Shown here piece by piece: positions 1-7,967 of a DNA stretch of 12,930 bases (positions within the stretch are counted from its first letter, which is position 1; each line of letters starts with the position of its first letter). The position numbers and the translations under genes are program-made. This DNA comes from Thalassospiraceae bacterium (GTDB lineage: Bacteria > Pseudomonadota > Alphaproteobacteria > Rhodospirillales > Magnetovibrionaceae). The notes under the pieces were generated by a model, which saw nothing but the letters and a program-made list of their open reading frames with translations, was not told the DNA's origin and searched no databases. Where the stretch lies: NCBI GenBank assembly GCA_030637205.1, contig DAOVVL010000021.1, forward strand, positions 1 through 12,930. Direction: 5' to 3'.

Positions 1-111
1 ATTCTGGCCAAGCTGTTTATTGAGGTCGGGCGCATGACAGACACGCCCTATACCTACAACGTCTTCAAAACCATTGAAGAAGCCGAAGCGTGGCTGGATG
101 CGGAACCCTGA
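1..111 (+). CDS. Partial STAS/SpoIIAA-like small protein (C-terminal end)
   Basis: The window opens inside this gene; only the last 36 codons and the TGA stop (109-111) are present. The visible peptide has the segments LAKLF, TPYTYN and EAEAWLD. Twenty-one of its 36 residues match the C-terminus of the complete gene immediately downstream, with no gaps, so the two are tandem paralogues. The closing pattern of an aromatic residue, a short acidic stretch and AWLD is typical of SpoIIAA-like/STAS-fold proteins, where it forms the last helix. That family assignment is by pattern only. No biochemical role can be given: proteins of this fold are often binding or anti-anti-sigma-like modules rather than enzymes. 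The gene ends 5 nt before the next start, so the two are probably cotranscribed. Confidence 0.75.
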   Translation: MLAKLFIEVGRMTDTPYTYNVFKTIEEAEAWLDAEP

Positions 112-116
112 GCGCT

Positions 117-518
117 ATGGCAGATTCAATTCCAGACAACATGACGTTCGCGATTGACCATGAGATGCGCCGCATCACCTATATCAAGACAGGCGAGATC
201 AATAAGGAAAATTCCATCCTTTCCGGTCGGCTCATCAACGAACTCGAAGGCTTTGACCCTACATACACGACGTTGGTTGATTTGCGGAAAATCACGGTGG
301 TTAATCTCAGCGCGGCTGATTTGTCGGGTATTGCCAAAGAAATTTCAACATTCGACCGGCGAACCGGAAAAATCGCGCTGTTGATCGGCGATCGCACGGG
401 GCGTCTGGTGCTTGCAAAACTGTTCGCGGAAGTCGCTCGAGTGTTGAACACCCCCTATACCTACAATGCTTTCCGCAAGCTCCAAAGCGCCGAGGCGTGG
501 CTGGATTCAGACACCTGA
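117..518 (+). CDS. STAS/SpoIIAA-like small protein (complete paralogue of the upstream gene)
   Basis: This gene encodes 133 residues. ATG 117 is preferred because it lies 5 nt after the upstream stop. An in-frame GTG at 90 would overlap the previous gene by 22 nt, and ATG 141 has no ribosome-binding site. ATG 117 itself has only a weak GGAA about 11 nt upstream. The protein is soluble-looking, with no signal peptide or membrane segment. It shows alternating strands and helices: a polar early strand (RITYIKTGEI), a central LVDLRKI strand, a KIALLIGD strand, then a final helix ending AEAWLD. This is the order expected of a SpoIIAA-like/STAS fold. No phosphorylatable serine motif of the classical anti-sigma antagonists can be named with confidence. 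Function is unknown; partner binding or regulation is the family-level guess. It is separated from dusB by 128 nt containing a terminator-like hairpin, so it likely belongs to a different transcript. Confidence 0.75.
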   Translation: MADSIPDNMTFAIDHEMRRITYIKTGEINKENSILSGRLINELEGFDPTYTTLVDLRKITVVNLSAADLSGIAKEISTFDRRTGKIALLIGDRTGRLVLAKLFAEVARVLNTPYTYNAFRKLQSAEAWLDSDT

Positions 519-559
519 GCCAAGCGCGGCCCCCCCCAGCCCGGTTTTGGCAGACTCCC

Positions 560-579
560 AAGCAAATCCTTGCTTTTTT
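560..579 (+). terminator. Weak Rho-independent terminator-like hairpin after the STAS-like pair
   Basis: A 6-bp stem, AAGCAA (560-565) pairing with TTGCTT (570-575) around the loop ATCC, is followed directly by four more T residues (576-579). The stem is A/T-rich and therefore weak. A second pairing, GCCAA (519-523) with TTGGC (547-551), encloses a run of eight C residues (530-537) just upstream and may strengthen the structure. The position between the end of the STAS-like gene and dusB fits termination of the first unit. I see no convincing sigma70 or sigma54 promoter in the rest of 519-646. Confidence 0.4.
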
Positions 580-646
580 CCTCCATTTGCACAATAAATG
601 GGCAATCCAAGCAACACCTGTGACCTGAAAGCCACATATAGCCACA

Positions 647-1633
647 ATGACCTACCGCATAGGCAATGTTGAACTGCAAAACAACGTCATGCTGGCCCCC
701 ATGGCCGGCGTGACCGACCTGCCGTATCGCCGGCTGGTCAAACGCTTTGGCGTCGGGCTGGTGGTGTCGGAAATGATCGCGTCCAAGGCCATGATCATGG
801 CGGCGAAAAAGACCATGCGCATGTCGACCTCATGCGAAAGCGAATTTCCCATGTCGGTCCAGCTTTCGGGCAACGAGCCTGAAGTGGTTGCGGAAGCGGC
901 CAGGCTCAACGAAGACCGCGGCGCGGCGATCATTGATCTGAACATGGGGTGTCCGGCGAAAAAGGTGGTTCACGGCTACGCCGGGTCGGCCCTGATGAAA
1001 GACGAAGTGCTGGCGGGAAAAATTCTCGAAGCAGCTGTGAACGCCGTTTCGGTTCCGGTGACGTTGAAAATGCGTACCGGCTGGGATGATGACAGCCGCA
1101 ACGCGCCTAATCTTGCGCGCATCGCCGAAGAAAGCGGGATTGCTTCGCTGGTGGTGCATGGGCGCACCCGTTGCCAGTTTTACAAAGGGGTTTCGGATTG
1201 GGATTTCATTGGCGAAGTTAAACGCGCGGTCACCATTCCGCTGACCGGCAACGGCGATGTCAACACGGTTGATGACGCGCTTGAGCTGTTAAAGCGATCC
1301 GGTGCCGACGGCGTGATGATCGGGCGCGGATCTTATGGCAAGCCGTGGTTCCCAAATCAGGTTGCGCATTTTCTTGCAACAGGCGAACGCCTTGCTGATC
1401 CATCCCTGAGCGTGCAGCTCGATACGCTTTTGCAGCATTACGACGCCATGCTGTCACACTACGGCGAGGTTGCCGGGATGCGCGCCGCGCGCAAGCACAT
1501 CGGTTGGTATTCAAAAGGGCTTCCGGGTTCGGCTGAGTTCAGGTCCAAGGTAATGCGCATGGCAGACACCGTTGAAGTCATCGAAAACATTCGCCGCTTT
1601 TACGAACCGCTAATCGAAAAACGCGCCGCTTGA
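647..1633 (+). CDS. dusB: tRNA-dihydrouridine synthase DusB (NifR3 family)
   Basis: This FMN-dependent enzyme uses NADPH to reduce specific uridines in the tRNA D-loop to dihydrouridine, acting in the cytoplasm. The 328 residues match the usual DusB length. Visible hallmarks are the N-terminal FMN-barrel motif APMAGVTDLPYRRL (about 17-30) and the family signature DLNMGCPAKK (97-106) with the presumed catalytic cysteine at 102. Further on are KMRTGWDD (141-148), HGRTR (171-175), the phosphate-binding GNGDV (201-205) and GADGVMIGRG (219-228). The C-terminal helical tRNA-binding region contains RAARKHIGWY (279-288). ATG 647 is forced: the frame is closed by a TGA at 626-628 and no other start lies between. 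Its ribosome-binding site is poor. In alphaproteobacteria this gene (nifR3) classically precedes ntrBC, exactly as here, with only 15 nt to ntrB. The ispD/ispF genes that precede it in many relatives are absent from this window. Confidence 0.96.
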   Translation: MTYRIGNVELQNNVMLAPMAGVTDLPYRRLVKRFGVGLVVSEMIASKAMIMAAKKTMRMSTSCESEFPMSVQLSGNEPEVVAEAARLNEDRGAAIIDLNMGCPAKKVVHGYAGSALMKDEVLAGKILEAAVNAVSVPVTLKMRTGWDDDSRNAPNLARIAEESGIASLVVHGRTRCQFYKGVSDWDFIGEVKRAVTIPLTGNGDVNTVDDALELLKRSGADGVMIGRGSYGKPWFPNQVAHFLATGERLADPSLSVQLDTLLQHYDAMLSHYGEVAGMRAARKHIGWYSKGLPGSAEFRSKVMRMADTVEVIENIRRFYEPLIEKRAA

Positions 1634-1648
1634 TACGGATAAGCATTG

Positions 1649-2800
1649 ATGAGCGACAAAGTAGTCAAACTGACACCGTCAGACCACCCGGGTGATTTCA
1701 TTGATCCCGGACTGATACTCAATGCGTTGGGTGCGGCGGTTATTGTTGTGAATGCGGATCGCGAAGTGATGTTTGCCAATGCGTCGGCCGAACAACTGTT
1801 CGCAAAATCGCGCCAAGTTCTTAAATCCATTCCTCTGGAAACCCTGTTGCCCAAAGACAGCCCGGTATTTCAACTGATTGCCCAGGTGCAAAGCGGCATG
1901 AACGAAGTCACCGAACACGGCATCGAGCTGGACGCGCCCAGCACCGGCCATCGACTGGTCAGTGTGCAGGCCGCACCTGTGGTTGAAATTGCCGGCGCGG
2001 TGGTGCTGAATTTTCAGGAACGATCCATCGCCGATCAAATCGATCACCGTTTGACCCATCGCGATACCGCGCGCTCAGTTTCAGCCATGGCGGCGATGAT
2101 GGCCCACGAAGTGAAAAACCCGCTGTCGGGTATTCGCGGCGCGGCCCAGTTGCTGGAACAAAATGCGGCTGAGCAGGACCGCGAATTGACGCGCCTGATA
2201 CAGGACGAGTCAGACCGTATCCGCGATCTGGTGGACCGCATGGAAGTCTTTACCGAAGGCGGCCTGTTACAATCTGGGCCGGTTAACATTCACCAGGTAT
2301 TGGGCCGGGTGCGTTCCATTGCCCAGCACGGCTTTGCCTCGAACGTGCGCTTTATCGAACAATACGATCCGTCCTTGCCGCCGGTAAAAGGCGACCGCGA
2401 TCAATTGATTCAGGTATTTTTAAATCTGGTCAAAAACGCTGCCGAGATGGTGCCCAAAAACGGTGGCGAGATTATTTTGAAAACGGCATACCAACACGGC
2501 GTGCGTTTTGCCATGCCGGGCAACCAAAGCCGCGTACATCTTCCGTTGTCGGTTACGGTTCAGGACAACGGGCCGGGCATTGCCGATGAGATTAAGGCCC
2601 ATTTGTTCGAACCCTTTGTCAGTGCCAAGAAAAGCGGCAGTGGCTTGGGCCTGGCCCTGGTTTCAAAAATGGTCGACGATCATAACGGGGTAATCGACTT
2701 TGAAAGCCGGCCGGGCCGAACCATGTTTAGAATCCTCTTGCCGGTATCGGATCAGCCGTTTGACGCTGAAGATCAGGCCCAAGTTGAAGGCAATGTTTAG
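1649..2800 (+). CDS. ntrB: Nitrogen regulation sensor histidine kinase/phosphatase NtrB (GlnL)
   Basis: Cytoplasmic kinase/phosphatase that phosphorylates NtrC under nitrogen limitation and, bound by PII protein, dephosphorylates it under nitrogen excess. It has 383 residues and no membrane segments. A PAS-like sensory domain covers roughly 20-125 (LNALGAAVIVVNADREVMFAN at its start). The H-box MAHEVKNPLSGIRGAAQLL has the phosphorylated histidine at about 153. The N-box is NLVKNAAEMV (asparagine 263), G1 is DNGPG (307-311) and G2 is GSGLGLAL (330-337), all intact. ATG 1649 is chosen over the TTG one codon earlier because it gives the usual MSDK-type start, with GGAT about 9 nt upstream. The stop codon abuts the ATG of ntrC with zero spacing, which implies translational coupling of kinase and partner. 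Confidence 0.96.
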   Translation: MSDKVVKLTPSDHPGDFIDPGLILNALGAAVIVVNADREVMFANASAEQLFAKSRQVLKSIPLETLLPKDSPVFQLIAQVQSGMNEVTEHGIELDAPSTGHRLVSVQAAPVVEIAGAVVLNFQERSIADQIDHRLTHRDTARSVSAMAAMMAHEVKNPLSGIRGAAQLLEQNAAEQDRELTRLIQDESDRIRDLVDRMEVFTEGGLLQSGPVNIHQVLGRVRSIAQHGFASNVRFIEQYDPSLPPVKGDRDQLIQVFLNLVKNAAEMVPKNGGEIILKTAYQHGVRFAMPGNQSRVHLPLSVTVQDNGPGIADEIKAHLFEPFVSAKKSGSGLGLALVSKMVDDHNGVIDFESRPGRTMFRILLPVSDQPFDAEDQAQVEGNV

Positions 2801-4237
2801 ATGAGCAGAGATGCTACCATTCTTGTGGCCGACGACGACAAGGCCATCCGCACGGTTCTGGAACACGCATTGTCGCGCGCCGGCTACGACGTGATGACGA
2901 CATCCAACGCGGCAACGCTTTGGAAATGGGTATCGGACGGCCTTGGTGATCTGGTCATTACCGATGTGATTATGCCCGATGAAAACGGCCTTGATCTGGT
3001 GCCGCGAATTTTGAAAATCCGCCCTAACTTGCGGGTGTTGGTGATGAGCGCCCAAACCACTTTGATGACGGCGGTGAAAGCGACCGAGCGCGGCGCCTTT
3101 GAATACCTGCCCAAACCGTTCGACATCAACGATCTGCTATCGGTGGTGGGGCGTGCGTTGGAATCAGATGGCACCCCCGGTGTCCACAAAAGCCCCGATG
3201 AAGATGAAGATCTGCCGCTGATCGGGCGCTCGAGCGCGATGCAAAACATCTACCGCACCATTGCGCGGCTCATGCAAACCGACCTCAGCGTCATCATCAC
3301 CGGCGAAAGCGGAACCGGCAAGGAACTGGTGGCGCGCGCGCTTCACGATTTTGGCAAGCGCCGCAACAAACCGTTCGTTGCCGTCAACATGGCGGCTATT
3401 CCCCGCGAATTGATCGAAAGTGAATTGTTCGGCCACGAAAAAGGTGCGTTTACCGGCGCCATTCAACGCAGCATTGGCCGTTTTGAACAAGCGCAGGGCG
3501 GAACGTTGTTTTTGGATGAAATCGGCGACATGCCGCCCGAAGCCCAGACCCGCTTGCTGCGTGTGCTTCAGGAAGGCGAATACACCTCGGTCGGCGGTCG
3601 CACGCCAATCCGCACCAACGTTCGCATTGTCGCCGCCACGCACCGCGATCTCAAACAGCTCATCCGGCAGGGACGTTTTCGCGAAGATTTGTTTTTCCGC
3701 CTCAACGTTGCGCCGTTGCGCCTTCCGCCGTTGCGTGAACGTGCCGAGGACATCCCCGAACTGGTGCGTCATTTCCTGTCGCAAGCGGCCACCGAAGGTT
3801 TGCCGTGGAAGACGGTATCCAATGAAGCCATGGAACGCCTTAAACGCAACCCGTGGCCCGGCAACGTACGCGAACTGGAAAACATGATTAAACGCATGGC
3901 AGCCCTGGTTGCCGAAGACGAGATCAGCCTGGGCGTCATCGAAGCTGAATTTGCCGAAGCCCCGATGGTGGAAGACGACAACCAGACCGGCGGCTTGTCC
4001 CATTCCATTGAACGCCATTTAAAATCTTATTTTGCGGCCCACGATGATGGCCTTCCGGCAGCCGGTCTGTATGACCGTGTGCTGCGTGAAGTGGAACGCC
4101 CGTTGCTCGCGTTAACGCTGGAAGCAACGCGCGGCAATCAGGTGCGCGCCGCCGATATATTAGGCGTGAACCGCAATACGCTGCGCAAGAAAATTCGCGA
4201 TCTGGAAATTCCGGTCATTCGCGGCGGGGGCAAATAA
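2801..4237 (+). CDS. ntrC: Nitrogen regulation response regulator NtrC (sigma54 activator)
   Basis: Enhancer-binding activator that, once phosphorylated by NtrB, oligomerises and hydrolyses ATP to open sigma54 promoters of nitrogen-assimilation genes. Its 478 residues carry a receiver domain (about 5-120) with the acidic pocket DDD at 11-13, phosphoacceptor Asp55, Ser83 and Lys105. The AAA+ domain (about 138-370) has Walker A GESGTGKE (168-175), an intact sigma54-contacting GAFTGA loop (215-220) and Walker B GGTLFLDE (233-240). The PWPGNVREL sensor region lies at 351-359. A Fis-type helix-turn-helix closes the protein (about 443-470, GNQVRAADILGVNRNTLRKKI). An AAGG at 2787-2790 inside the ntrB end can serve as ribosome-binding site, 10 nt before the start. 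All catalytic and contact residues look normal, so a conventional sigma54-dependent NtrC is expected, unlike the NtrX encoded downstream. Confidence 0.97.
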   Translation: MSRDATILVADDDKAIRTVLEHALSRAGYDVMTTSNAATLWKWVSDGLGDLVITDVIMPDENGLDLVPRILKIRPNLRVLVMSAQTTLMTAVKATERGAFEYLPKPFDINDLLSVVGRALESDGTPGVHKSPDEDEDLPLIGRSSAMQNIYRTIARLMQTDLSVIITGESGTGKELVARALHDFGKRRNKPFVAVNMAAIPRELIESELFGHEKGAFTGAIQRSIGRFEQAQGGTLFLDEIGDMPPEAQTRLLRVLQEGEYTSVGGRTPIRTNVRIVAATHRDLKQLIRQGRFREDLFFRLNVAPLRLPPLRERAEDIPELVRHFLSQAATEGLPWKTVSNEAMERLKRNPWPGNVRELENMIKRMAALVAEDEISLGVIEAEFAEAPMVEDDNQTGGLSHSIERHLKSYFAAHDDGLPAAGLYDRVLREVERPLLALTLEATRGNQVRAADILGVNRNTLRKKIRDLEIPVIRGGGK

Positions 4238-4240
4238 ACC

Positions 4241-6550
4241 ATGCCAAACCAAGCCATCCAGCCAGATAAGAGCGCGCCCCCAACTCCAAATCCGGCGACC
4301 ATTACGCGCATCCACCAACGCGCCGAAAGCGTGCTGATGAGCCGCGGCTTTGCAATCGTCGTGTTTGTCGCAGCCGTTGTATCGGGGTTGGCTACCTTTA
4401 TTGCACTTAGCGGCGCGCCCGGTTCGCGCGATGCCAGTGTCGAGGCATTGCTGTACATCGATCTGGTCTTGATGCTGTTGCTGGGTGCGGTTGTGGCCAG
4501 CCGCGTGGTAAGCATGTGGGTCGAACGCAAACAGGGCAGGGCGGGTTCGGCCTTGCATGTGCGTCTGGTGATGATGTTTTCGCTGGTTGCCGTCACACCG
4601 GCAATTATCGTTGCCGTATTTGCGGCCCTGTTTCTGAATTTCGGCGTTCATGCGTGGTTTAACGAACGGGTTAAAACGGCGATTGAAAGTTCCAACGCGG
4701 TGGCGACGGCTTACTTGCAGGAACATCTTGAAAATATCCGCGCCGACACGTTCGCCATGGCAAACGACCTTAACCGCAAGGCCCCGCAACTGGTCAACAA
4801 CGTGCGCCTGTTTAATCAGGAACTTTCAAATCAGGCCGCCATTCGTGGCCTTCCCGAAGCCATCGTGGTCGATGGCAGTGGCCGGGTGCTGGCCAGGTCG
4901 CGCTTTAGTATGTCTTTGGAATTTGATCTGGTGCCCAGCGGGGCGCTTGAAAAGGCGCGTCTTGGCGAAATCGCCATCCTTACCGCGCCCCAGGATGACC
5001 GGGTCCGTGCCGTTGTCAAACTTGACCGTTATGTTGAATCCTATCTGATGGTCGGACGCTTTATTGAAAGCCAGGTCCTTGAACACGTATCGGTCAATTC
5101 AAGCGCCGTGCAAATGTACAAAAGCCTTGAGCAACGCAGCGGCACAATCCAGATCACCTTTGTCGCCATTTTCATGGTGGTGGCATTGTTGCTGCTGTTG
5201 GCAGCGGTGTGGATCGGCATGGCCATCGCCAATCAACTGGTGCGCCCTATTTCAAGTTTGATCGAAGCTTCGCAGGAAGTCAGCGCCGGTAATCTGGATG
5301 TGCGCGTCGATGCCGGCACCGAAATGGACGAATTTGATACCCTGTCGCACGCGTTTAACGACATGACCGACCAAATTCAGGCCCAGCAGGTGGGGCTGAT
5401 GTCGATGAACCGCACCCTGGATGAACGCCGCCGCTTTACCGAAACGGTGTTGGCGGGCGTGTCGGCGGGCGTGATCGGGATCGACCGCGAAGGGCGCATC
5501 AATCTTCCCAACCGCTCTGCATCGGAATTGCTGGGGACAGACCTGAAGCAGGCCATTGGCTTGCGCTTGTCAGATAAAGTTCCCGAAATGGCCGCGATCA
5601 TTTCACAAGTCGCAGCGCGGCCGGAACGCGGTCAGGCTGATGAAATCACAGTCGTTGCCGGCGGGCGCATCAAAACCCTGATGGTCAACGTGGCGGCGGA
5701 AAGTTTACAAGGCGAAGTGGTCGGTTACGTGGTGACGTTCGACGACATCACCGAGTTGCAATCAGCGCAGCGCAAGGCGGCATGGTCCGGCGTTGCCCGG
5801 CGCATCGCGCATGAAATCAAGAACCCGCTGACGCCCATTCAATTGGCCGCCGAACGCCTGCAACGCCGTTATCTGGGGCAAATTACCGACGATCCGGAAA
5901 CTTTTCGCACCTGTACCGAAACCATCATCCGACAGGTCGAAGAACTGGGCCGCATGGTCGATGAGTTTTCATCGTTTGCCCGTATGCCCCAGGCTGTATT
6001 GCAGCCGGAAAACATTTCCGAACTTTGCCGACAGGCGGTGTTTCTCGAACAGAACCGAAATCCCGACATCATTTTTGAAAAAGTTCTGCCACAAAACGAT
6101 GTCACCATAAATTGTGACGCCCGACAGGTCTCGCGCGCGCTGACCAACCTGATTAAAAACGCATCGGAAGCCGTGTTGGATGAGATGAACAAAAATCCAG
6201 ACGCCCATGGCAAGGTCAAAACCACGTTAAAAGATAACGGGGCGGGCGGTGTCAACATCATCATCGAAGATACCGGCGCGGGCCTGCCTTTGGGCAACAT
6301 TGAAAACCTGACCGAACCTTACGTCACCACCCGTGAAAAGGGGACCGGGCTGGGTCTTGCCATTGTGCGCAAGATCATGGAAGACCACGCAGGCGAATTG
6401 ATATTGGAAAACCGCAAGGGCGGGGGCGCACAGATAACACTTTTATTCCCCACCGTAGAAAGCACACAAACCATTAAAAATGGCGAACCGGAAACAGCCA
6501 ATTCGTCCGGCGAACCGTCTGTGGCGGAGTTAAAAAAGCATGGCGCATGA
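4241..6550 (+). CDS. ntrY: Membrane sensor histidine kinase NtrY
   Basis: Inner-membrane kinase partnered with NtrX. In other alphaproteobacteria the pair is linked to nitrogen metabolism, redox sensing, cell envelope and symbiosis. The protein has 769 residues. Hydrophobic segments lie at about 36-57, 71-90 and 108-133. An extracytoplasmic region of about 170 residues follows, then a further membrane segment at about 304-330. Next come a HAMP linker (about 331-382, starting NQLVRPISSL) and a PAS domain (about 395-505, VLAGVSAGVIGIDREGRI). The kinase core has H-box RIAHEIKNPLTPIQLAAERL (His524), N-box NLIKNASEA (Asn640), G1 EDTGAGLP (676-683) and G2 GTGLGLAIV (701-709). It starts 3 nt after the ntrC stop; a G-rich stretch at 4225-4230 is a plausible ribosome-binding site. 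The C-terminal 35 residues are a polar tail with no recognised domain. The gene overlaps ntrX by 11 nt. Confidence 0.95.
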   Translation: MPNQAIQPDKSAPPTPNPATITRIHQRAESVLMSRGFAIVVFVAAVVSGLATFIALSGAPGSRDASVEALLYIDLVLMLLLGAVVASRVVSMWVERKQGRAGSALHVRLVMMFSLVAVTPAIIVAVFAALFLNFGVHAWFNERVKTAIESSNAVATAYLQEHLENIRADTFAMANDLNRKAPQLVNNVRLFNQELSNQAAIRGLPEAIVVDGSGRVLARSRFSMSLEFDLVPSGALEKARLGEIAILTAPQDDRVRAVVKLDRYVESYLMVGRFIESQVLEHVSVNSSAVQMYKSLEQRSGTIQITFVAIFMVVALLLLLAAVWIGMAIANQLVRPISSLIEASQEVSAGNLDVRVDAGTEMDEFDTLSHAFNDMTDQIQAQQVGLMSMNRTLDERRRFTETVLAGVSAGVIGIDREGRINLPNRSASELLGTDLKQAIGLRLSDKVPEMAAIISQVAARPERGQADEITVVAGGRIKTLMVNVAAESLQGEVVGYVVTFDDITELQSAQRKAAWSGVARRIAHEIKNPLTPIQLAAERLQRRYLGQITDDPETFRTCTETIIRQVEELGRMVDEFSSFARMPQAVLQPENISELCRQAVFLEQNRNPDIIFEKVLPQNDVTINCDARQVSRALTNLIKNASEAVLDEMNKNPDAHGKVKTTLKDNGAGGVNIIIEDTGAGLPLGNIENLTEPYVTTREKGTGLGLAIVRKIMEDHAGELILENRKGGGAQITLLFPTVESTQTIKNGEPETANSSGEPSVAELKKHGA

Positions 6551-7943
6551 CATTCTGATCGTCGATGACGAAGCCGATATCCGCACACTGGTCGCGGGCA
6601 TATTGGAAGACGAAGGCTACGTCACCCGCGAAGCGGCGGATGATGCGGGCGCGCTCGGTTCTATTGAACAGCGCCGACCCAGTCTGGTGCTGCTTGATAT
6701 CTGGCTGCAGGGAAGCCAGATGGACGGCATTGAAATTCTCGATGCCATCAAAAAACGCCACCCCACATTGCCGGTCCTGATGATGAGCGGTCACGGCACC
6801 ATTGAAACCGCGGTTACGGCAATCAAGAACGGCGCTTTTGACTTCATTGAAAAACCGTTCAAGACGGAACGCCTGATCCTGTTGGTCGAACGTGCCATCG
6901 AAACCGCACGCCTTCGCCGCGAAAACGAAGAATTGCGCCTGCGCACCGATGTCGAAAACGACCTGGTGGGAACGTCCAGTGTCATCAATCAAGTTTCACA
7001 AGCCATTGAACGTGTCGCCATGGCCAATTCGCGGGTATTGATTACCGGCCCATCGGGTTCGGGCAAGGAAGTAGCAGCCAGAATCCTGCATGATCGCTCG
7101 ACCCGCGCGGGCGGCCCGTTTGTGGTTGTGAACTGTGCGACCATGGAACCGACCCTGATGGAAGAAGAATTATTCGGCATTGAAACGCCTGCTGACGACA
7201 GCGAAGGCGGACGCAAGGTCGGTTATTTCGAATCCGCGCACAAAGGCACGCTGTTTTTGGACGAAGTCACCGACATGCCGCTGGAAACCCAGGGCAAGAT
7301 CGTGCGCGTCCTGCAGGAACAGATATTTTCGCGCGTTGGCAGCTCAACCAAGGTTGAAGTGGATGTGCGCGTCGTTGCCAGTGCAACCCGCGACCTTAAG
7401 CAGGAAATTCAGGCCGGCAATTTTCGCGAAGACCTTTTTTACCGCTTAAGCGTGGTGCCCATTGAAATGCCACCGTTGAGCGCCCGGCGCGAAGACATTC
7501 CGACACTGGCAGCGCATTTTCTGAGCAAAGCCGCACAGCGCAATCGCCAGCCGCAACGCGCGCTTTCCGAAGACGCCATCGCCCAGTTGCAGGCCTATGA
7601 CTGGCCGGGCAATGTGCGTGAACTTAAAAACATCATTGAACGCCTGATGATTATGGCTCCGGGCGACAGCGTCGATTCCATTCGCGCCGAACACCTGCCC
7701 AGCGAAGTGACGCAGGGCGGCAAGCAGACGGGCACCATGTCGGCCAATGTCGAGGTTATGGGCCTGGCGCTGCGCGACGCGCGGGAATCGTTCGAGCGTG
7801 AATACCTGAAGGCTCAAATCGCGCGCTTTGGCGGAAATATTTCACGAACAGCCGAGTTTGTGGGTATGGAACGTTCAGCCCTTCATCGTAAACTGAAATC
7901 ATTGGGAATCGGCACCGATGAAGCCGGTCGCAAAACCGGGTAA
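6540..7943 (+). CDS. ntrX: Response regulator NtrX, lacking the sigma54-contact GAFTGA loop
   Basis: Phosphorylated partner of NtrY, 467 residues. The receiver domain (about 3-120) has DDE acidic residues (9-11), phosphoacceptor Asp53, Ser83 and Lys105. The AAA+ domain has Walker A GPSGSGKE (170-177), Walker B GTLFLDE (236-242) and DWPGNVREL (354-362). The C-terminal Fis-type helix-turn-helix covers about 424-455 (GGNISRTAEFVGMERSALHR). Where NtrC has GAFTGA, this protein reads FGIETPADDSEGGRKVGYFE (212-231), so the sigma54-binding loop is missing. As I recall from studied alphaproteobacterial NtrX proteins, the loop is degenerate there too and sigma54 activation is doubtful. It may therefore act as a sigma70-type activator or repressor. 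ATG 6540 lies inside the ntrY end, with GGAG at 6526-6529 about 10 nt upstream, pointing to translational coupling. NtrX-type rather than NtrC-type identity rests on position, loop sequence and C-terminus. Confidence 0.94.
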   Translation: MAHDILIVDDEADIRTLVAGILEDEGYVTREAADDAGALGSIEQRRPSLVLLDIWLQGSQMDGIEILDAIKKRHPTLPVLMMSGHGTIETAVTAIKNGAFDFIEKPFKTERLILLVERAIETARLRRENEELRLRTDVENDLVGTSSVINQVSQAIERVAMANSRVLITGPSGSGKEVAARILHDRSTRAGGPFVVVNCATMEPTLMEEELFGIETPADDSEGGRKVGYFESAHKGTLFLDEVTDMPLETQGKIVRVLQEQIFSRVGSSTKVEVDVRVVASATRDLKQEIQAGNFREDLFYRLSVVPIEMPPLSARREDIPTLAAHFLSKAAQRNRQPQRALSEDAIAQLQAYDWPGNVRELKNIIERLMIMAPGDSVDSIRAEHLPSEVTQGGKQTGTMSANVEVMGLALRDARESFEREYLKAQIARFGGNISRTAEFVGMERSALHRKLKSLGIGTDEAGRKTG

Positions 7944-7967
7944 TGTCTTGAGAGTAGGGGACAAGAG

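Noticed and set aside
548..564. TGGCAG followed by AGC, resembling a sigma54 promoter upstream of dusB
   Set aside because: The GG-to-GC spacing is 11 instead of the required 10 and the -12 half does not match TTGC.
3164..4018. Long open frame of 284 codons on the minus strand
   Set aside because: It lies entirely opposite ntrC, whose product shows all family motifs. The translation has no recognisable domain and looks like the compositional mirror of the codons of ntrC.
4160..4789. Open frame of 209 codons on the minus strand across the ntrC/ntrY junction
   Set aside because: It is antisense to the conserved NtrC DNA-binding domain and the NtrY membrane region; the translation is low-complexity and without motifs.
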